The notes: a model not told the origin generated them from the letters alone. A stretch of DNA of 64,000 nt from Pseudoduganella albidiflava (GCF_004322755.1 NZ_CP036401.1:4340001-4404000); one strand, 5' to 3'; positions 1-10,364 are shown, counted from the first letter of the stretch. Numbers and translations are program-made.

Positions 1-2115
1 GATCCCTTCGAGCAGCACCACGAATTCATCGCCGCCCAGTCGCGCCAGCGTGTCGCCGTCGCGCAGGCGGTCCGACAGCGCCGCGGCCACCTGCTTGAGC
101 AATTCGTCGCCGATGTGGTGGCCCAGCGTGTCGTTGACGTTCTTGAAGCGGTCCAGGTCGATGAACAGCAGCGCCAGCTGCTCGGCCGAGCGTTGCGCCC
201 GGTCGAGGGCGTGCTGCAGCCGGTCGTTGAACAGCAGCCGGTTCGGCAGTTCGGTCAGCGAATCGTGGTGGGCCAGGTGGTCGAGCTTTTCCTCGTTTTC
301 CTTGACCAGCGTGATATCGCTGAACACGCCCGCGTAATGCGTGGTCACGCCCTGCGCGTCGCGCACCGCGGTGATGGTCAGCGATTGCAGGAATTGCTCT
401 CCACCCTTGCGCAGCGCCCACAGCTCGCCCTGCCAGCAGCCGGTGTCGACCAGTTCCGCCCACAGCTGCTGGTGGAATGCCGCGTCGTGGCGCGCCGACC
501 GGGTCAGGCTCAGGTCGCGGCCCAGCGCCTCGGCCTCGGTAAAGCCGGTGACCTGCGTGAACGCGGGATTGACGGCGACGATGCGGCCATCGCGGTCGAT
601 CACCATCACGCCATCGGCGATATGTTCGAGCACGGTGGCCGACAGGCGCAGCTTCTCTTCGGCCTCCTTGCGCGCCGTGATATCGGCATATACCCAGATG
701 CTGCCGTCGTTCGGGCGGTTCTGGTCGATCGCGCAGCCGCTGACCATGCACCAGAACAGCGTGCCGTCGCGCCGGCGGTAGCTGCGCTCCTCGCTGAAGT
801 ACTCGCCCTGGCCCAGCGTGGGGTACTGGCGCGCGCCGGCCGCTTCGAAATCGAAGGCGGTGGGGAACACGATGGCGGTCGACTTGCCCACCATGTCGCC
901 CGGCTCGTAGCCGAACAGTTCCTCGCAACGGCGGTTCACCGACAGGATGGTGCGGTGGCGTACGAACATCACGCCGAACATCACGTTGTCCAGGATCGCG
1001 CCCTGCTCGGCGAGCAGCGCTTCGATGCGCATCTCGTTGTGCTTGCGCTCGCTGATATCGGACAGGATGCCATCGACCCACGGCGCGCCGCCGTCGGGCG
1101 ACACCTGCGGCTGGCCGGTTTCCAGCACCCAGCGCTCGACGCCGCTGGCGTCGACGATGCGGTACTCGGTCTCATACGCGCGCCCTTCCTCGATCGCGCT
1201 CTTCAGCGCGCGGCGCTGCATGCGGCGGTCTTCCGGCGTGATCAGGTTGACCCAGGAATGCGTAGTGCCGCGCATCAGCTGGGCGGCGGTATAGCCGGAG
1301 ATCGATTCGATGGCGTCGCTGACGAATTCGATCGGCCCGTCCGGCCGGTAGCGGAACACGGCGCCCGGCACCTGCGTCACGATGGTGCGGAAGCGTTCCT
1401 CGCGCTGGCGGACATCCTCGAACAGCCGGCGCAGCGCTTCGCGGGTCTGCTCCAGCCGTGCGCCGAGGCGGCCCAGTTCGTCGTTGCCGCGCACTTCCAG
1501 CGGGGTATCGAAGTCGCCCTGCGCCAGGCGGTCGGAAACGCGCATCAGGCGGCGCAACGGCGCGATCACCCGCTTGTTCAGGAACAGCACGATCAGCAGC
1601 AGCGACACGGTGAGCTGCGCGGCCAGCACGAAGATGTAGGAGCGGCGCTTGTCCTGCAGTTCCTGGCGGCTGCGCGCATCGTCCATCTCCACCATCACGT
1701 GGCCGATCCGTTCGCCGCGCACCGTCACGTCGCGCTCGGCGCGCACCACGTTGCCCAGCGGCCGCGCCGGCGATTTCTCGTGGATGAACTGGGTTTCGGC
1801 CTGGCCGGTGACCTGCACCTGCACCACGGAGCGGTCGCGCATCACCGACTGCACCAGCGACTGCGCCGATTCGGCGTTCATGTTCCACAGCGCTTCCTGC
1901 ATGCCCAGCGCCAGGATATCCGCATTGCGCTGCAGCGCTTCATCCAGCGCGGTGCGCGCCGACTGCTGTTCGCGCACCCCCACCATCAGGTAGCTGCCGA
2001 CGATGGCCGGCACGATCAGCCCGCCCAGGACGACGAGCAGCAGGGAACCGTAGAGCGATTGGCCGTAGAGCGCGCCGAGCCAGGCACGCAAGCCGCTGGT
2101 CGGCGGCTTGGTCAT
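1..2115 (-). CDS. Membrane PAS-GGDEF diguanylate cyclase (C-terminus beyond the left edge)
   Basis: This gene would make cyclic di-GMP at the inner membrane in response to a periplasmic or PAS-sensed signal. Reading from an ATG at 2115 gives 705 open codons with no stop before the edge. Two membrane helices (about residues 22-47 and 160-179) flank a periplasmic segment. A HAMP domain (about 180-232), three PAS/PAC units (from about 240 on) and a GGDEF domain follow. The catalytic motif is intact as RLGGDEF at residues 692-698, only a few residues before the edge, so the end of the GGDEF domain and any EAL domain lie outside the window. An in-frame GTG 39 bases upstream is an alternative start. 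The catalytic activity is inferred from the motif. Confidence 0.85.
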   Translation of the reverse strand, partial: MTKPPTSGLRAWLGALYGQSLYGSLLLVVLGGLIVPAIVGSYLMVGVREQQSARTALDEALQRNADILALGMQEALWNMNAESAQSLVQSVMRDRSVVQVQVTGQAETQFIHEKSPARPLGNVVRAERDVTVRGERIGHVMVEMDDARSRQELQDKRRSYIFVLAAQLTVSLLLIVLFLNKRVIAPLRRLMRVSDRLAQGDFDTPLEVRGNDELGRLGARLEQTREALRRLFEDVRQREERFRTIVTQVPGAVFRYRPDGPIEFVSDAIESISGYTAAQLMRGTTHSWVNLITPEDRRMQRRALKSAIEEGRAYETEYRIVDASGVERWVLETGQPQVSPDGGAPWVDGILSDISERKHNEMRIEALLAEQGAILDNVMFGVMFVRHRTILSVNRRCEELFGYEPGDMVGKSTAIVFPTAFDFEAAGARQYPTLGQGEYFSEERSYRRRDGTLFWCMVSGCAIDQNRPNDGSIWVYADITARKEAEEKLRLSATVLEHIADGVMVIDRDGRIVAVNPAFTQVTGFTEAEALGRDLSLTRSARHDAAFHQQLWAELVDTGCWQGELWALRKGGEQFLQSLTITAVRDAQGVTTHYAGVFSDITLVKENEEKLDHLAHHDSLTELPNRLLFNDRLQHALDRAQRSAEQLALLFIDLDRFKNVNDTLGHHIGDELLKQVAAALSDRLRDGDTLARLGGDEFVVLLEGI

Positions 2116-2308
2116 GCAGACAGGTCTGGCTGGAAAATCAGGAGCATCTTGCACAGTGCATAATTATCGTGGTGCAATTATGCTGCAAAGCGATAAGCAA
2201 GTCACGAATGCCGTTCAGTAACGAAGCGTGCTGACAACGCAAACGTTGCAACGTTGGCGAACTTGTTATGATGCCCACTCCAAAACGGGATTAACGACAG
2301 GAGTTGCC

Positions 2309-2821
2309 ATGAGTTTTTCAATGTATTCCGCCTCGGTGCCGGTGTTTCAGCAGATCCTGAACAGCCTGCTCGACATCCTCGACAAGGCCGACCGGCATGT
2401 CGAAGCCACGCGCATCGACCCGAACGCCCTGCTGCAGTACCGGCTGTTCCCGGACATGCTGCCATTCACCCGGCAAATCCAGATCGCCGCCGATTTCGCC
2501 AAGGGCGCCGGCGCCCGGCTGGCCGGCCAGGAAGTGCCGTCCTATGAAGACACGGAAAAGAGTTTTGCCGACCTGAAGCTGCGCATCAAGAAAACGCTGA
2601 CCTTCCTGGACAGCCTGCCGCGCCACGAGATCGAAGTGAGTGCCGAGCGCGCCATCACCACCGGCAGCGGCGAAAAGACGCGCCACTTCACCGGCCAGGC
2701 TTACCTGATGCACTACGCCCTGCCGCACTTCTTCTTCCACGCCACCACCGCCTACGACATCCTGCGGCACAACGGCATCGAGATCGGCAAGAAGGATTTC
2801 ATCGGCACGATCCCGCAATAG
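2309..2821 (+). CDS. DUF1993 family protein
   Basis: The 170-residue protein starts MSFSMYSASVPVF and matches the DUF1993 family, small cytoplasmic helical proteins thought to be related to DinB-like four-helix folds. No enzymatic role is established. The start at 2309 is chosen because an ACAGGAG ribosome-binding site lies just upstream; the longer frame from 2228 lacks one. It carries the pattern HYALPHFFFHATTAYDILR near the C-terminus, typical of the family. It appears monocistronic, followed by a repeat-filled gap. Confidence 0.8.
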   Translation: MSFSMYSASVPVFQQILNSLLDILDKADRHVEATRIDPNALLQYRLFPDMLPFTRQIQIAADFAKGAGARLAGQEVPSYEDTEKSFADLKLRIKKTLTFLDSLPRHEIEVSAERAITTGSGEKTRHFTGQAYLMHYALPHFFFHATTAYDILRHNGIEIGKKDFIGTIPQ

Positions 2822-2837
2822 CGCGCGGCCGAAAAAC

Positions 2838-2891
2838 GGTGACAGGCACCATTTGATTTGCAATGTTCGGTTTGCCAAGCTGCCTGTTACC
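2838..2891. repeat. Family C dispersed inverted repeat (GGTGACAGGCACC)
   Basis: The two ends are imperfect inverted copies: GGTGACAGGCACC on the left and GCTGCCTGTTACC on the right, about 28 bases apart. The left half recurs at 57914-57923, again after AAAAACG. It lies just downstream of the DUF1993 stop codon. I read it as a small palindromic intergenic repeat, not a terminator, because no T-run follows. Confidence 0.5.
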
Positions 2892-2908
2892 AATGCCGCA
2901 CATATAAG

Positions 2909-2971
2909 CCCCAAGTGCAAATTCTGGGGTCAGACCCGGCGGGTCTGACCCCGGCTCTTCGCAGTTGGGGT
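2909..2971. repeat. Family A dispersed palindromic repeat, short form (copy 1)
   Basis: The element is bounded by CCCCAA and TTGGGG and contains the inverted pair GGGGTCAGACCC / GGGTCTGACCCC at its centre. Four more copies occur at 10505-10638, 26539-26672, 38610-38815 and 57964-58026. This copy and the last are the short, roughly 63-base form. The conserved ends and internal palindrome suggest a REP/MITE-like non-autonomous element. Confidence 0.8.
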
Positions 2972-3051
2972 AACTGTATGCGCAATCAATGTGCGCGGTA
3001 ACGCTTAACATAATGGCATTCGCCCCGTCACCAGTCTTCATCCGCGCGATG

Positions 3052-3246
3052 TCAGCCATTCCGCCGCGGATAGCCCTGCGCGAGGATGCGCTGCCACACC
3101 AGTTCCTTTTGCTCGGCCGACATCGATACCCAGTGCGCCACCTCGATATACGTGCGTCCGCAGCCGCGGCATACATCGTCGAAGGTGGTCGAGCACACGG
3201 CCACGCACGGCGTATCCGGGCGCTCGGGAAGTTTCTCGTCCGTCAT
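3052..3246 (-). CDS. DUF1289 family small cysteine-rich protein
   Basis: The 64-residue protein has the family pattern CVAVCSTTFDDVCRGCGRT, with four cysteines that could bind a metal or iron-sulfur centre, followed by the conserved W...M segment. No biochemical function is established for DUF1289. Its ATG (3246-3244) overlaps the stop codon of the upstream DUF1415 gene in an ATGA arrangement, so the two are almost certainly translated from one message. Confidence 0.85.
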   Translation of the reverse strand: MTDEKLPERPDTPCVAVCSTTFDDVCRGCGRTYIEVAHWVSMSAEQKELVWQRILAQGYPRRNG

Positions 3247-3830
3247 TGCTTTTCCCGGGGGAACAGCTTGTCCCAGCCTTCATGGCCCAGGTTTTCCATC
3301 GTCTCGATATTCTTTTCGAAAATGGCTTCCGCTTCGGGGAAGGCTTCGACGGCGCGCTCCACGCTGTCTTCGCGCAGCAGGTGCAGCGTGGGGTATGGCG
3401 AACGGTTCGTGTAATTGCCGATGTCGTTCCGGTCCGTGTCGGCAAACTGGTAGTCGGGGTGGAAGCTCGCCACCTGCAACTCGCCGACCAGGCCCATGTC
3501 TTCGAGCGCGGCATCGGCCACGTCGAGGAACTCGTTGTAGTCTTCGAAGTTATTCAATACATGGGGATGGATGATCAGCGTGGTGTCGACTTGCTCGGCA
3601 GGCGTGTCGGACAGCGTTTGCAGCTCATCCATCAGGGTTTCCAGCAGCTCCTCGGGCGTGGTGGCATCGGACACCACGTAGCGGATCTGCTTCTTGACGT
3701 GGACGGCCTTGGCGAAGGGGCACAGGTTCAGCCCGATCACGGCTTTTTCCAGCCACTGCTCGGTTGCCGCGATGGCGCTCGCGTGGTCCACGGCGGGCTG
3801 GCTGCCGCCATTGCTGCTGGCATTGCTCAT
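3243..3830 (-). CDS. DUF1415 family protein
   Basis: The 195-residue protein has the family hallmarks LNLCPFAKAV near the N-terminus and HPDYQFADT / NRSPYPTLHLLRE in the second half. DUF1415 proteins are widespread in proteobacteria and uncharacterised. The start at 3830 (MSNASSNGG) is preferred over the longer reading from 3875 because AGGAAG lies seven bases upstream. It is the first gene of a two-gene unit with the DUF1289 protein, sharing a four-base ATGA overlap. Confidence 0.85.
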   Translation of the reverse strand: MSNASSNGGSQPAVDHASAIAATEQWLEKAVIGLNLCPFAKAVHVKKQIRYVVSDATTPEELLETLMDELQTLSDTPAEQVDTTLIIHPHVLNNFEDYNEFLDVADAALEDMGLVGELQVASFHPDYQFADTDRNDIGNYTNRSPYPTLHLLREDSVERAVEAFPEAEAIFEKNIETMENLGHEGWDKLFPREKQ

Positions 3831-4090
3831 AATAAACTTCCTGGGTGTGAAATACCGGTCCGACATTGTACGCACCGGATGACGTTTACGCCATTTGCTT
3901 CCATTTTGATGTGATCCACAGGGATCTTGCCATTATTTTTCTCGATGCCGTAGCTCAAGTTTTTTGTAACGGCGCCGACATATTGCTTGACGGCGACCTG
4001 ACAACCTCCTTAAACTCGGCCTTTAAATTGGTAGTCCGTCCCGCCCCTGGGCTTGCCCTGGTTAACCTGACGACAACACAATGGAGCACT

Positions 4091-5437
4091 ATGCGAATTA
4101 AGTACATTCCCCTGCTGGCAGCGATCCTTGCCGCGGCACCGGCGATGACCCAGGCAGCCGACGCCGCCGACAGTCTCCCGCTGATGCCCCTGACCGCCGC
4201 CGCCAAGGCCCCTGCACCGAACCTCGCTACTCCTTCCCATACCGTCAAAGCCCCTTCCGAAGACCCGTTCCGGGAAACGGATGTGTGGAACCGCATCCGC
4301 ACCGGCTTTTCAATCCCCGACCTGAACAACTCCCTGGTGTCGAAGCACGCCAGCTGGTACGCCGAACGCCCGGACCACATGGCCCGCACGTCCGCGCGCG
4401 CATCGCTGTACCTGTTCCACGTGGTGACGGAACTGGAGAAGCGCAACATGCCGACCGAACTGGCCTTGCTGCCGTTCATCGAATCGGCCTTCAACCCGGT
4501 GGCCGTGTCGAGCGCGAACGCCGGCGGCATGTGGCAGTTCATGCCCGGCACCGGCCGCGACTTCAACCTGAAGCAGAACGCCTTCAAGGATGACCGCCGC
4601 TCGGTGCTGGCCTCCACCGATGCCGCGCTGACCTACCTGCAAAAGCTGTACGACATGTTCGGCGACTGGCAACTGGCGCTGGCGGCATACAACTGGGGCG
4701 AAGGCTCGGTGCAGAAGGCCATCGCGAAAAACCGCGCGGCCGGCAAGCCGATCGACTTCGACAGCCTGTCCCACCTGATGCCGGCGGAAACCCGCAATTA
4801 CGTGCCCAAGCTGCAGGCCGTGAAGAATATCGTGGCCAACCCGGCCCGCTTCGGCCTGTCGCTGCCCCTGATCCGCAACGAGCCGTACTTCACCGCCGTC
4901 GACAAGACCAGCGATATCGACCTGGCCATCGCCGCCCAGCTGGCCGAATTGTCGGTGGACGAGTTCAAGGCCCTCAATCCCCAGTTCAAGCGCCCGGTGA
5001 TCACCGGCGGCGAGCAGACCCAGATCCTGCTGCCGAAGGAAAACGCGGAAAAGTTCCACCTGAACCTGGCGCAGTGGGGCCAGGCGCTGTCCACCTGGAC
5101 CACGCACCGCGTCAGCAGCGCGCGTGAAAGCATCGCTTCGCTGGCATCGAAATTCCGCACCACGCCGGACGTGATCCGCAAGGCCAACAACCTGCCGTCG
5201 CGCGGCGTGCTGACGGCCGGCTCGACGATCCTGGTACCGAAGATCTCCACCAGCGCGCACCTCGACATCCCGGTCGAGATCGCCGACAACGCCACCGTCA
5301 ACGTGGCCGAGGAAGCGATGGCCAAGCGCAGCAATTACCGCAAGGCGAAGGCATCGGGCAACAAGTCCAAGTCGCGCATCAAGCTGGTGAAGGCACGCGT
5401 CTCGCGCGAGCAGGCCGGCAAGAAACGCCGCAACTGA
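4091..5437 (+). CDS. mltD: Lytic murein transglycosylase with LysM domains (MltD type)
   Basis: This periplasmic enzyme cleaves the MurNAc-GlcNAc bond of peptidoglycan non-hydrolytically. The 448-residue product starts [12 protein letters not shown] with a signal peptide ending near AADA. A GH23-type catalytic domain follows, with the catalytic glutamate at residue 131 in [10 protein letters not shown] and the conserved [10 protein letters not shown] and [11 protein letters not shown] motifs. Two LysM-like segments lie in the C-terminal part, the second ending in AGSTILVPK. The tail is lysine/arginine-rich. A candidate promoter (TTGACG, 17 bases, TTAAAC) lies about 70-100 bases upstream. There is no obvious lipobox, so it may be soluble and not anchored like E. 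coli MltD. Confidence 0.9.
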   Translation: MRIKYIPLLAAILAAAPAMTQAADAADSLPLMPLTAAAKAPAPNLATPSHTVKAPSEDPFRETDVWNRIRTGFSIPDLNNSLVSKHASWYAERPDHMARTSARASLYLFHVVTELEKRNMPTELALLPFIESAFNPVAVSSANAGGMWQFMPGTGRDFNLKQNAFKDDRRSVLASTDAALTYLQKLYDMFGDWQLALAAYNWGEGSVQKAIAKNRAAGKPIDFDSLSHLMPAETRNYVPKLQAVKNIVANPARFGLSLPLIRNEPYFTAVDKTSDIDLAIAAQLAELSVDEFKALNPQFKRPVITGGEQTQILLPKENAEKFHLNLAQWGQALSTWTTHRVSSARESIASLASKFRTTPDVIRKANNLPSRGVLTAGSTILVPKISTSAHLDIPVEIADNATVNVAEEAMAKRSNYRKAKASGNKSKSRIKLVKARVSREQAGKKRRN

Positions 5438-5578
5438 TCACCAGGAGCGCGGCCGGCCGGGCCGCCCTTCACCCCCACCGAGGCTGCGCGACCCATGTCC
5501 CCGCAGCCTTTGCCGTTTTCGCGGCGAATTCACGCCGAACCACGCCGCGGCCGCGCGCGCCGTAGCATTCCGCCAAGC

Positions 5579-5607
5579 TTGCAGCCGCCGCCCCCAAGCC
5601 ATACAAT
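5579..5607 (+). promoter_or_regulatory. Candidate sigma-70 promoter for fabI
   Basis: TTGCAG at 5579-5584 and TACAAT at 5602-5607 are separated by exactly 17 bases, a good match to the sigma-70 consensus. The predicted start of transcription is about 100 bases before the fabI ATG. It implies fabI is transcribed independently of mltD. Confidence 0.6.
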
Positions 5608-5711
5608 CTCGATCTTGCGGTAATGCGTACCCGTCATCGATTGGTCCGTCACCAACTAGAATAACAACCCATGCTTGCGCCGGCTGCGCGCAACAGGCAA
5701 TTGGAGTAATC

Positions 5712-6503
5712 ATGGCTTTCTTGCAAGGCAAAAAAATCCTCATCACCGGCTTGCTGTCCAACCGCTCGATCGCCTACGGCATCGCGCAGGCCTGCCACCG
5801 CGAAGGCGCCGAGCTGGCCTTCACCTATGTCGGCGAACGCTTCAAGGACCGCATCACCGACTTCGCCGCCGAGTTCGGCAGCAAACTGGTGTTCGATTGC
5901 GACGTCGCCAGCGATGAGCAGATCGAGGCATTGTTCCGCGACCTGGGCCAGAGCTGGGAAAGCCTGGATGGCTTCGTGCACGCGATCGGCTTCGCGCCGC
6001 GCGAGGCGATCGCCGGCGAATTCCTCGACGGCTTTTCGCGCGAGAACTTCCGCATTGCCCATGACATCTCCGCCTACAGCTTCCCGGCCATGGTGAAAGC
6101 CGCCCTGCCGCTGCTGAAGGAAGGCTCGTCGGTGCTGACGCTGTCCTACCTGGGCGCCATGCGCGCGATCCCGTACTACAACACGATGGGCCTGGCGAAG
6201 GCATCGCTGGAAGCCTCGGTGCGCTACCTGGCCGAGAACCTGGGCCAGAAGGGCATCCGCTCGAACGGCATCTCGGCCGGCCCGATCAAGACGCTGGCCG
6301 CGTCCGGCATCAAGGATTTCTCGAAGCTGCTGGGCTTTGCCGCCAGCCACGCCCCGCTGCGCCGCAACGTGACGATCGAGGAAGTGGGCAACACGGCCGC
6401 CTTCCTGCTGTCGGACCTGTCGTCCGGCATCACCGGCGACATCGTCTATGTCGACGGCGGCTTCTCGCACGTGATGGGCCTGAACGCCAGCGATTACCAG
6501 TAA
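5712..6503 (+). CDS. fabI: Enoyl-[acyl-carrier-protein] reductase (NADH)
   Basis: FabI reduces trans-2-enoyl-ACP to acyl-ACP, the last step of each fatty-acid elongation cycle, in the cytoplasm. The 263-residue product is an SDR-fold protein with the FabI-type cofactor segment [13 protein letters not shown]. The active-site residues Tyr146, Tyr156 and Lys163 (SYLGAM and YYNTMGLAK) fall at the same numbers as in E. coli FabI. The start has a GGAG site upstream. This is the triclosan target, and nothing in the visible active site suggests a divergent form. Confidence 0.97.
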   Translation: MAFLQGKKILITGLLSNRSIAYGIAQACHREGAELAFTYVGERFKDRITDFAAEFGSKLVFDCDVASDEQIEALFRDLGQSWESLDGFVHAIGFAPREAIAGEFLDGFSRENFRIAHDISAYSFPAMVKAALPLLKEGSSVLTLSYLGAMRAIPYYNTMGLAKASLEASVRYLAENLGQKGIRSNGISAGPIKTLAASGIKDFSKLLGFAASHAPLRRNVTIEEVGNTAAFLLSDLSSGITGDIVYVDGGFSHVMGLNASDYQ

Positions 6504-6948
6504 TCCGCAAGTCCTGAACGGCGCCCCCGCAACGCGGGCGCCGGCATCTGCCCGACCCGTCCGCACGATTTAGATATTCGTGCAGGAATGAAAGAAATCG
6601 GGTATGATGTTCTTTGTGCGTTGCAACAGAATGCGCACAAAGAAGAAGAACACGAGAATCATTTAGCTCTTATTTAGCTCCTTAATCAGCTTCGCAAGCC
6701 TTCGCGTATCCCGGTTTCCCTGTCCGTGCCGCATGTCAAATGCAGCCAGTGCATCGTCCGGATGACGCTTATAAAAAGCCCCCCGCCTCAGCGTGTCGCT
6801 GCGTAATCGCGCAGCATGACACCGTCCCGGCGCAAAGCTTTTGTGCCGAAATTTCTATTCATGTCGTATAGAGTCATTTCGTTCGGTTGGCGTAGCTATG
6901 TTGCGTTCTGCGTTTGTGCAGGAACGCGCAATTTTACGAAAGATATAC
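6504..6948 (+). promoter_or_regulatory. Long structured leader region upstream of rhlE
   Basis: These 445 bases carry no convincing gene. A GC hairpin at 6520-6542 (GGCGCCC/GGGCGCC) just after fabI may end that transcript, though it lacks a T-run. TATGAT at 6603-6608 could be a -10 element with a weak -35. Immediately after it a perfect 9-bp stem (CTTTGTGCG/CGCACAAAG, 6612-6642) would sit near the 5' end of the message. A second hairpin spans 6828-6848. Long structured 5' regions are known for RNA-helicase genes, so autoregulation of rhlE is plausible but inferred. Confidence 0.45.
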
Positions 6949-8463
6949 ATGACTTTTGAAGCACTTGGACTCCACGCATCGATCCTCAAAGCCCTGACCG
7001 ATTCCGGCTACACCACGCCGACCCCGGTCCAGGAGCAAGCTCTGCCCGCCGCGATGGCCGGCAAGGATCTGCTGGTCTCCTCGCAAACGGGTTCCGGCAA
7101 GACCGCGGCCTTCATGCTGCCTTCGCTGCACCGCCTGGCCGAACTGGCCCCGGCGGAAGCGACCGGCCGCACCCCGAACCAGGAAAAGCAGGCTGCGCAA
7201 GCGCGCGGCGAGCGTCCACGTTTCAAGGCAGCCCAGCCGAAGATGCTGGTGCTGACGCCGACCCGCGAGCTGGCCTTGCAGGTCACCACCAATACCGACA
7301 AGTACGCCGTCAACCTGCGTCGCCTGAAAGCCGTGGCGATCCTGGGCGGCATGCCTTACCCGAAGCAGATGCAACTGCTGTCGCGCAATCCTGAAATCAT
7401 CGTGGCAACGCCGGGCCGCCTGATCGACCACATGGAATCGGGCAAGATCGACTTTTCCCAGCTGGAAATCCTGGTCCTGGACGAAGCCGACCGCATGCTG
7501 GACATGGGCTTCATCGACGACATCGAAAAGATCGTCGCCGCCACGCCGGCCACGCGCCAGACCATGCTGTTCTCGGCCACGCTGGAAGGCACGGTCGGCA
7601 ACATGGCACGCCGCATCACCAAGGATCCGATGACCATCGAGATCAAGCAGGCTGCCAACAAGCATGAAAACATCACGCAGCGCGTGCACTTCGTGGACGA
7701 CCTGTCGCACAAGAACCGCCTGCTCGATCACCTGCTGCGCGACGAGACGCTGGACCAGGCCGTGGTGTTCACGGCCACCAAGCGCGATGCCGACACGATC
7801 GCCGACCGCCTGAACATCGCCGGTTTCTCGGCCGCCGCACTGCATGGCGACATGCACCAGGGCGCCCGTAACCGCACGCTGGACAGCATGCGCCGCGGCA
7901 CCGTGAAGGTGCTGGTCGCCACCGACGTGGCCGCGCGCGGCATCGACGTGCCGACGATCACGCACGTGTTCAACTACGACCTGCCGAAGTTCGCCGAAGA
8001 CTACGTGCACCGCATCGGCCGCACCGGCCGCGCCGGCCGCAATGGCCTGGCGATCTCGCTGGTGAACCACTCGGAAAACATGAACGTGCGCCGCATCGAA
8101 CGCTTCACCAAGCAGTCGATCCCGGTGAACGTGGTGGAAGGTTTCGAGCCGAAGAAGGCCGCGGCACCGCGTTCCGCCGCGCGTCCGGGCTGGAAGCCGG
8201 GCGAAGGCCGTGGCGGCAAGCCGGGCCAGCGCAGCTTCTCGAAGCCGGCGTACCCGCGCGATGGCGCACCGCGTGAAGGCGGTTTCGCCCGCGACAGCAG
8301 CCACTACCGCAGCGAAGGCACGCCGTTCCGTGCCGACGGCGCACCCCGTCCTGAAGGCGGTTTCCGCCGCGAAGGCGCGCCGGCCCGCAAGGAAGGCGGC
8401 GGTTTCCGTCGCGACAGCGCACCGCGTTCCGACGCACCGCGCCGTCCGTGGGGCGAGCGCTGA
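6949..8463 (+). CDS. rhlE: DEAD-box ATP-dependent RNA helicase, RhlE family
   Basis: This cytoplasmic helicase remodels structured RNA, typically in ribosome assembly, cold adaptation and RNA decay. The 504-residue product has the full motif set: Q motif ([11 protein letters not shown]), motif [21 protein letters not shown], the DEAD box [16 protein letters not shown] (FSATLEGT), and [11 protein letters not shown]. An arginine/glycine-rich low-complexity tail with repeats such as [16 protein letters not shown] follows from about residue 400 and probably binds RNA. The start at 6949 (MTFEALGLH) matches the family; a longer frame from 6841 is unlikely. Transcription ends at a strong terminator just downstream. 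Confidence 0.93.
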   Translation: MTFEALGLHASILKALTDSGYTTPTPVQEQALPAAMAGKDLLVSSQTGSGKTAAFMLPSLHRLAELAPAEATGRTPNQEKQAAQARGERPRFKAAQPKMLVLTPTRELALQVTTNTDKYAVNLRRLKAVAILGGMPYPKQMQLLSRNPEIIVATPGRLIDHMESGKIDFSQLEILVLDEADRMLDMGFIDDIEKIVAATPATRQTMLFSATLEGTVGNMARRITKDPMTIEIKQAANKHENITQRVHFVDDLSHKNRLLDHLLRDETLDQAVVFTATKRDADTIADRLNIAGFSAAALHGDMHQGARNRTLDSMRRGTVKVLVATDVAARGIDVPTITHVFNYDLPKFAEDYVHRIGRTGRAGRNGLAISLVNHSENMNVRRIERFTKQSIPVNVVEGFEPKKAAAPRSAARPGWKPGEGRGGKPGQRSFSKPAYPRDGAPREGGFARDSSHYRSEGTPFRADGAPRPEGGFRREGAPARKEGGGFRRDSAPRSDAPRRPWGER

Positions 8464-8490
8464 TCGCCAGCGTAGTCAAGTAACATGAAA

Positions 8491-8520
8491 GCCGCCGGGT
8501 TCGCCCGGCGGCTTTTTTTT
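8491..8520 (+). terminator. Intrinsic terminator of rhlE
   Basis: GCCGCCGGG and CCCGGCGGC form a nine-base-pair stem around a TTCG tetraloop, followed by eight T residues. It begins 27 bases after the rhlE stop codon and is a textbook Rho-independent terminator. Confidence 0.95.
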
Positions 8521-8608
8521 GACCCAGCCACACGTTACTGCCGCGTTGCCCCGCGCACGCGTACGCTACCGTACAGAACGACGTCCGGCGGCGCGGCACA
8601 CTGGAGCC

Positions 8609-9619
8609 ATGAAAAATCTCATGCTCACCCTGCTCCTCGCTGCGCCGCTGGCGCATGCCCAAAATGTGCCGCCAGCCCAGCCGGCGTCGCCCGCCCAGGC
8701 TGCGCAGCCAGCCCAGCCGGGCCAGTCCGCGCCCCCGCCTGCGGGCCAGCAGGCGGCCCAGTCCCCCATTACGCCGGACCAGGTCCCCGCCGACCTGCGC
8801 GCGCAAGTCCTGCTGGACCGCGCGCACTTCTCGCCCGGCGAGATCGACGGCAAGGTCGGCAGCAACATGCGCCAGGCCATCGCCGGCTTCCAGAAGGCGC
8901 GCGGCCTGCAGGTCACCGGCACGATGGACCAGGCTACCTGGAATGCGCTGGACGACCGCCAGCCGATCCTCGGCACGTACACGATCACGGATGTCGACGT
9001 GCAGGGCCCCTTCGGTCCCGTACCGGAATCGATGGCCGACAAGGCCAAGCTGGCGTCGCTGCACTATGAAACGATCGAGGAAGCCCTGGGCGAACGCTTC
9101 CATGCCAGCCCGGAATTGCTCAAGCAAATGAATCCCGGCAAGAACTTCCTGCGGCCGGGTGAAACGATCCTCGTGCCGAATACGGGCGCGACCGGTCCGC
9201 TGCCCGCCGCCGCCAGGCTGGTGGTCGACGAATCGGACCGCACGCTGTCGCTGCTCGATGTCAGTGGCAAGGTCATCGCCCAGTTCCCGGCCAGTACGGG
9301 CAGCGAGCACGATCCCCTGCCCGTCGGCACGTGGAAGATCAATGGCGTCGGCCGCAATCCCGACTACCGCTACAACCCGAAACTGTTCTGGGATGCCAAG
9401 CCCGGCGAAGGCAAGGCGCTGATCAAGCCCGGCCCGAACAACCCGGTGGGCGTGGTGTGGATCGACCTGTCGAAGGAACACTACGGCATCCACGGCACAC
9501 CGGTGCCGTCGAAGATCGGCAAGACCGAATCGCACGGCTGTATCCGCCTCACGAACTGGGACGCCGCCAAGGTGGCCAATGTCGTGTCGGCCGGCTTCGA
9601 GGTCATCCTGCAAGACTAA
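8609..9619 (+). CDS. L,D-transpeptidase with peptidoglycan-binding domain (YkuD family)
   Basis: This periplasmic enzyme makes 3-3 cross-links in peptidoglycan or anchors proteins to it. The 336-residue product has a signal peptide cut after AHA, then a proline/alanine/glutamine-rich linker. A PG-binding-1 domain (about 60-115, [21 protein letters not shown]) and a LysM-like segment ([16 protein letters not shown]) follow. The catalytic YkuD domain carries [11 protein letters not shown] and SHGCIRL, with the nucleophile at about Cys311. The ATG at 8609 has GGAG upstream. It is followed 15 bases later by an M23 peptidase, and the two probably form an operon for wall remodelling. Confidence 0.93.
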   Translation: MKNLMLTLLLAAPLAHAQNVPPAQPASPAQAAQPAQPGQSAPPPAGQQAAQSPITPDQVPADLRAQVLLDRAHFSPGEIDGKVGSNMRQAIAGFQKARGLQVTGTMDQATWNALDDRQPILGTYTITDVDVQGPFGPVPESMADKAKLASLHYETIEEALGERFHASPELLKQMNPGKNFLRPGETILVPNTGATGPLPAAARLVVDESDRTLSLLDVSGKVIAQFPASTGSEHDPLPVGTWKINGVGRNPDYRYNPKLFWDAKPGEGKALIKPGPNNPVGVVWIDLSKEHYGIHGTPVPSKIGKTESHGCIRLTNWDAAKVANVVSAGFEVILQD

Positions 9620-9634
9620 ACACGGAGGCACATC

Positions 9635-10360
9635 ATGAAATGGCTGCTGACCTTGCTGTTGGGCGCTGTACTCGGCGTGGTGGGAGCGGTGTTGTGGCTG
9701 GGGCGCGATGTGCCGCCGACCATTGCCACGGAGCCCGCGCCAGCGCCCGCTCCGGCGCCTGCGGGGCCGCCGGCCGCGGCGCCTGCACCGGCGCCAGCCG
9801 CCGGCACGCCGGCAACGCCGCCAGCGGGGGTACCGTTGCCGGCCAAGGATTTACCGGAAGTGCAGCCGCCCGCTCCGGTCGACCCGGCAACCACCAGTTT
9901 CGACATCGACGTGAAGCCGTCGATCGGGCCGCTGCTATTGCCCGTGGCCGGCGTCAGCCCGCGCGAGGTCACCGACACGTTCAACCAGCCGCGCGGCACC
10001 GAGCGGCAACACCAGGCGCTCGACATCCCCGCGCCGAAAGGCACGCCGGTACTCGCGGTGGCGGACGGCAAGATCGTCAAGCTGTTCACCAGCAAGCCGG
10101 GCGGCCTGACCGTGTACCAGTTCGATCCGTCGGAAAAATACGCGTACTACTACGCCCACCTGGACAGCTATGCGCCGGAACTCAAGGAAGGCAACACCAT
10201 CCGGCGCGGCCAGATGATCGGCTACGTGGGCGTGACGGGCAATTCGGATCCGAACGCGCCCCACCTGCACTTCGCGATCTTCGAGCTGAAAGCGGACAAG
10301 AAGTGGTGGGAAGGCACGCCAATCAACCCCTATCCATACCTGGCGGGCACCGCGAAATAG
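9635..10360 (+). CDS. M23 family metallopeptidase, membrane-anchored
   Basis: M23 enzymes cut peptidoglycan cross-bridges or act as activators of amidases. The 241-residue product has an uncleaved N-terminal helix (residues 3-22), a long proline/alanine-rich spacer (about 28-75) and a LytM domain. Metal ligands are visible as His126 and Asp130 (HQALD) and in the HLHF motif near residue 210. The family normally has HxGxD, so glutamine-alanine-leucine between the ligands is a slight departure. It lies 15 bases downstream of the L,D-transpeptidase gene and shares its orientation. Confidence 0.88.
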   Translation: MKWLLTLLLGAVLGVVGAVLWLGRDVPPTIATEPAPAPAPAPAGPPAAAPAPAPAAGTPATPPAGVPLPAKDLPEVQPPAPVDPATTSFDIDVKPSIGPLLLPVAGVSPREVTDTFNQPRGTERQHQALDIPAPKGTPVLAVADGKIVKLFTSKPGGLTVYQFDPSEKYAYYYAHLDSYAPELKEGNTIRRGQMIGYVGVTGNSDPNAPHLHFAIFELKADKKWWEGTPINPYPYLAGTAK

Positions 10361-10364
10361 AAAA

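Noticed and set aside
115..2163. 682-codon open frame on the plus strand
   Set aside because: It is the antisense shadow of the PAS-GGDEF gene; high third-position GC keeps the opposite frame open, and its translation has no recognisable motif.
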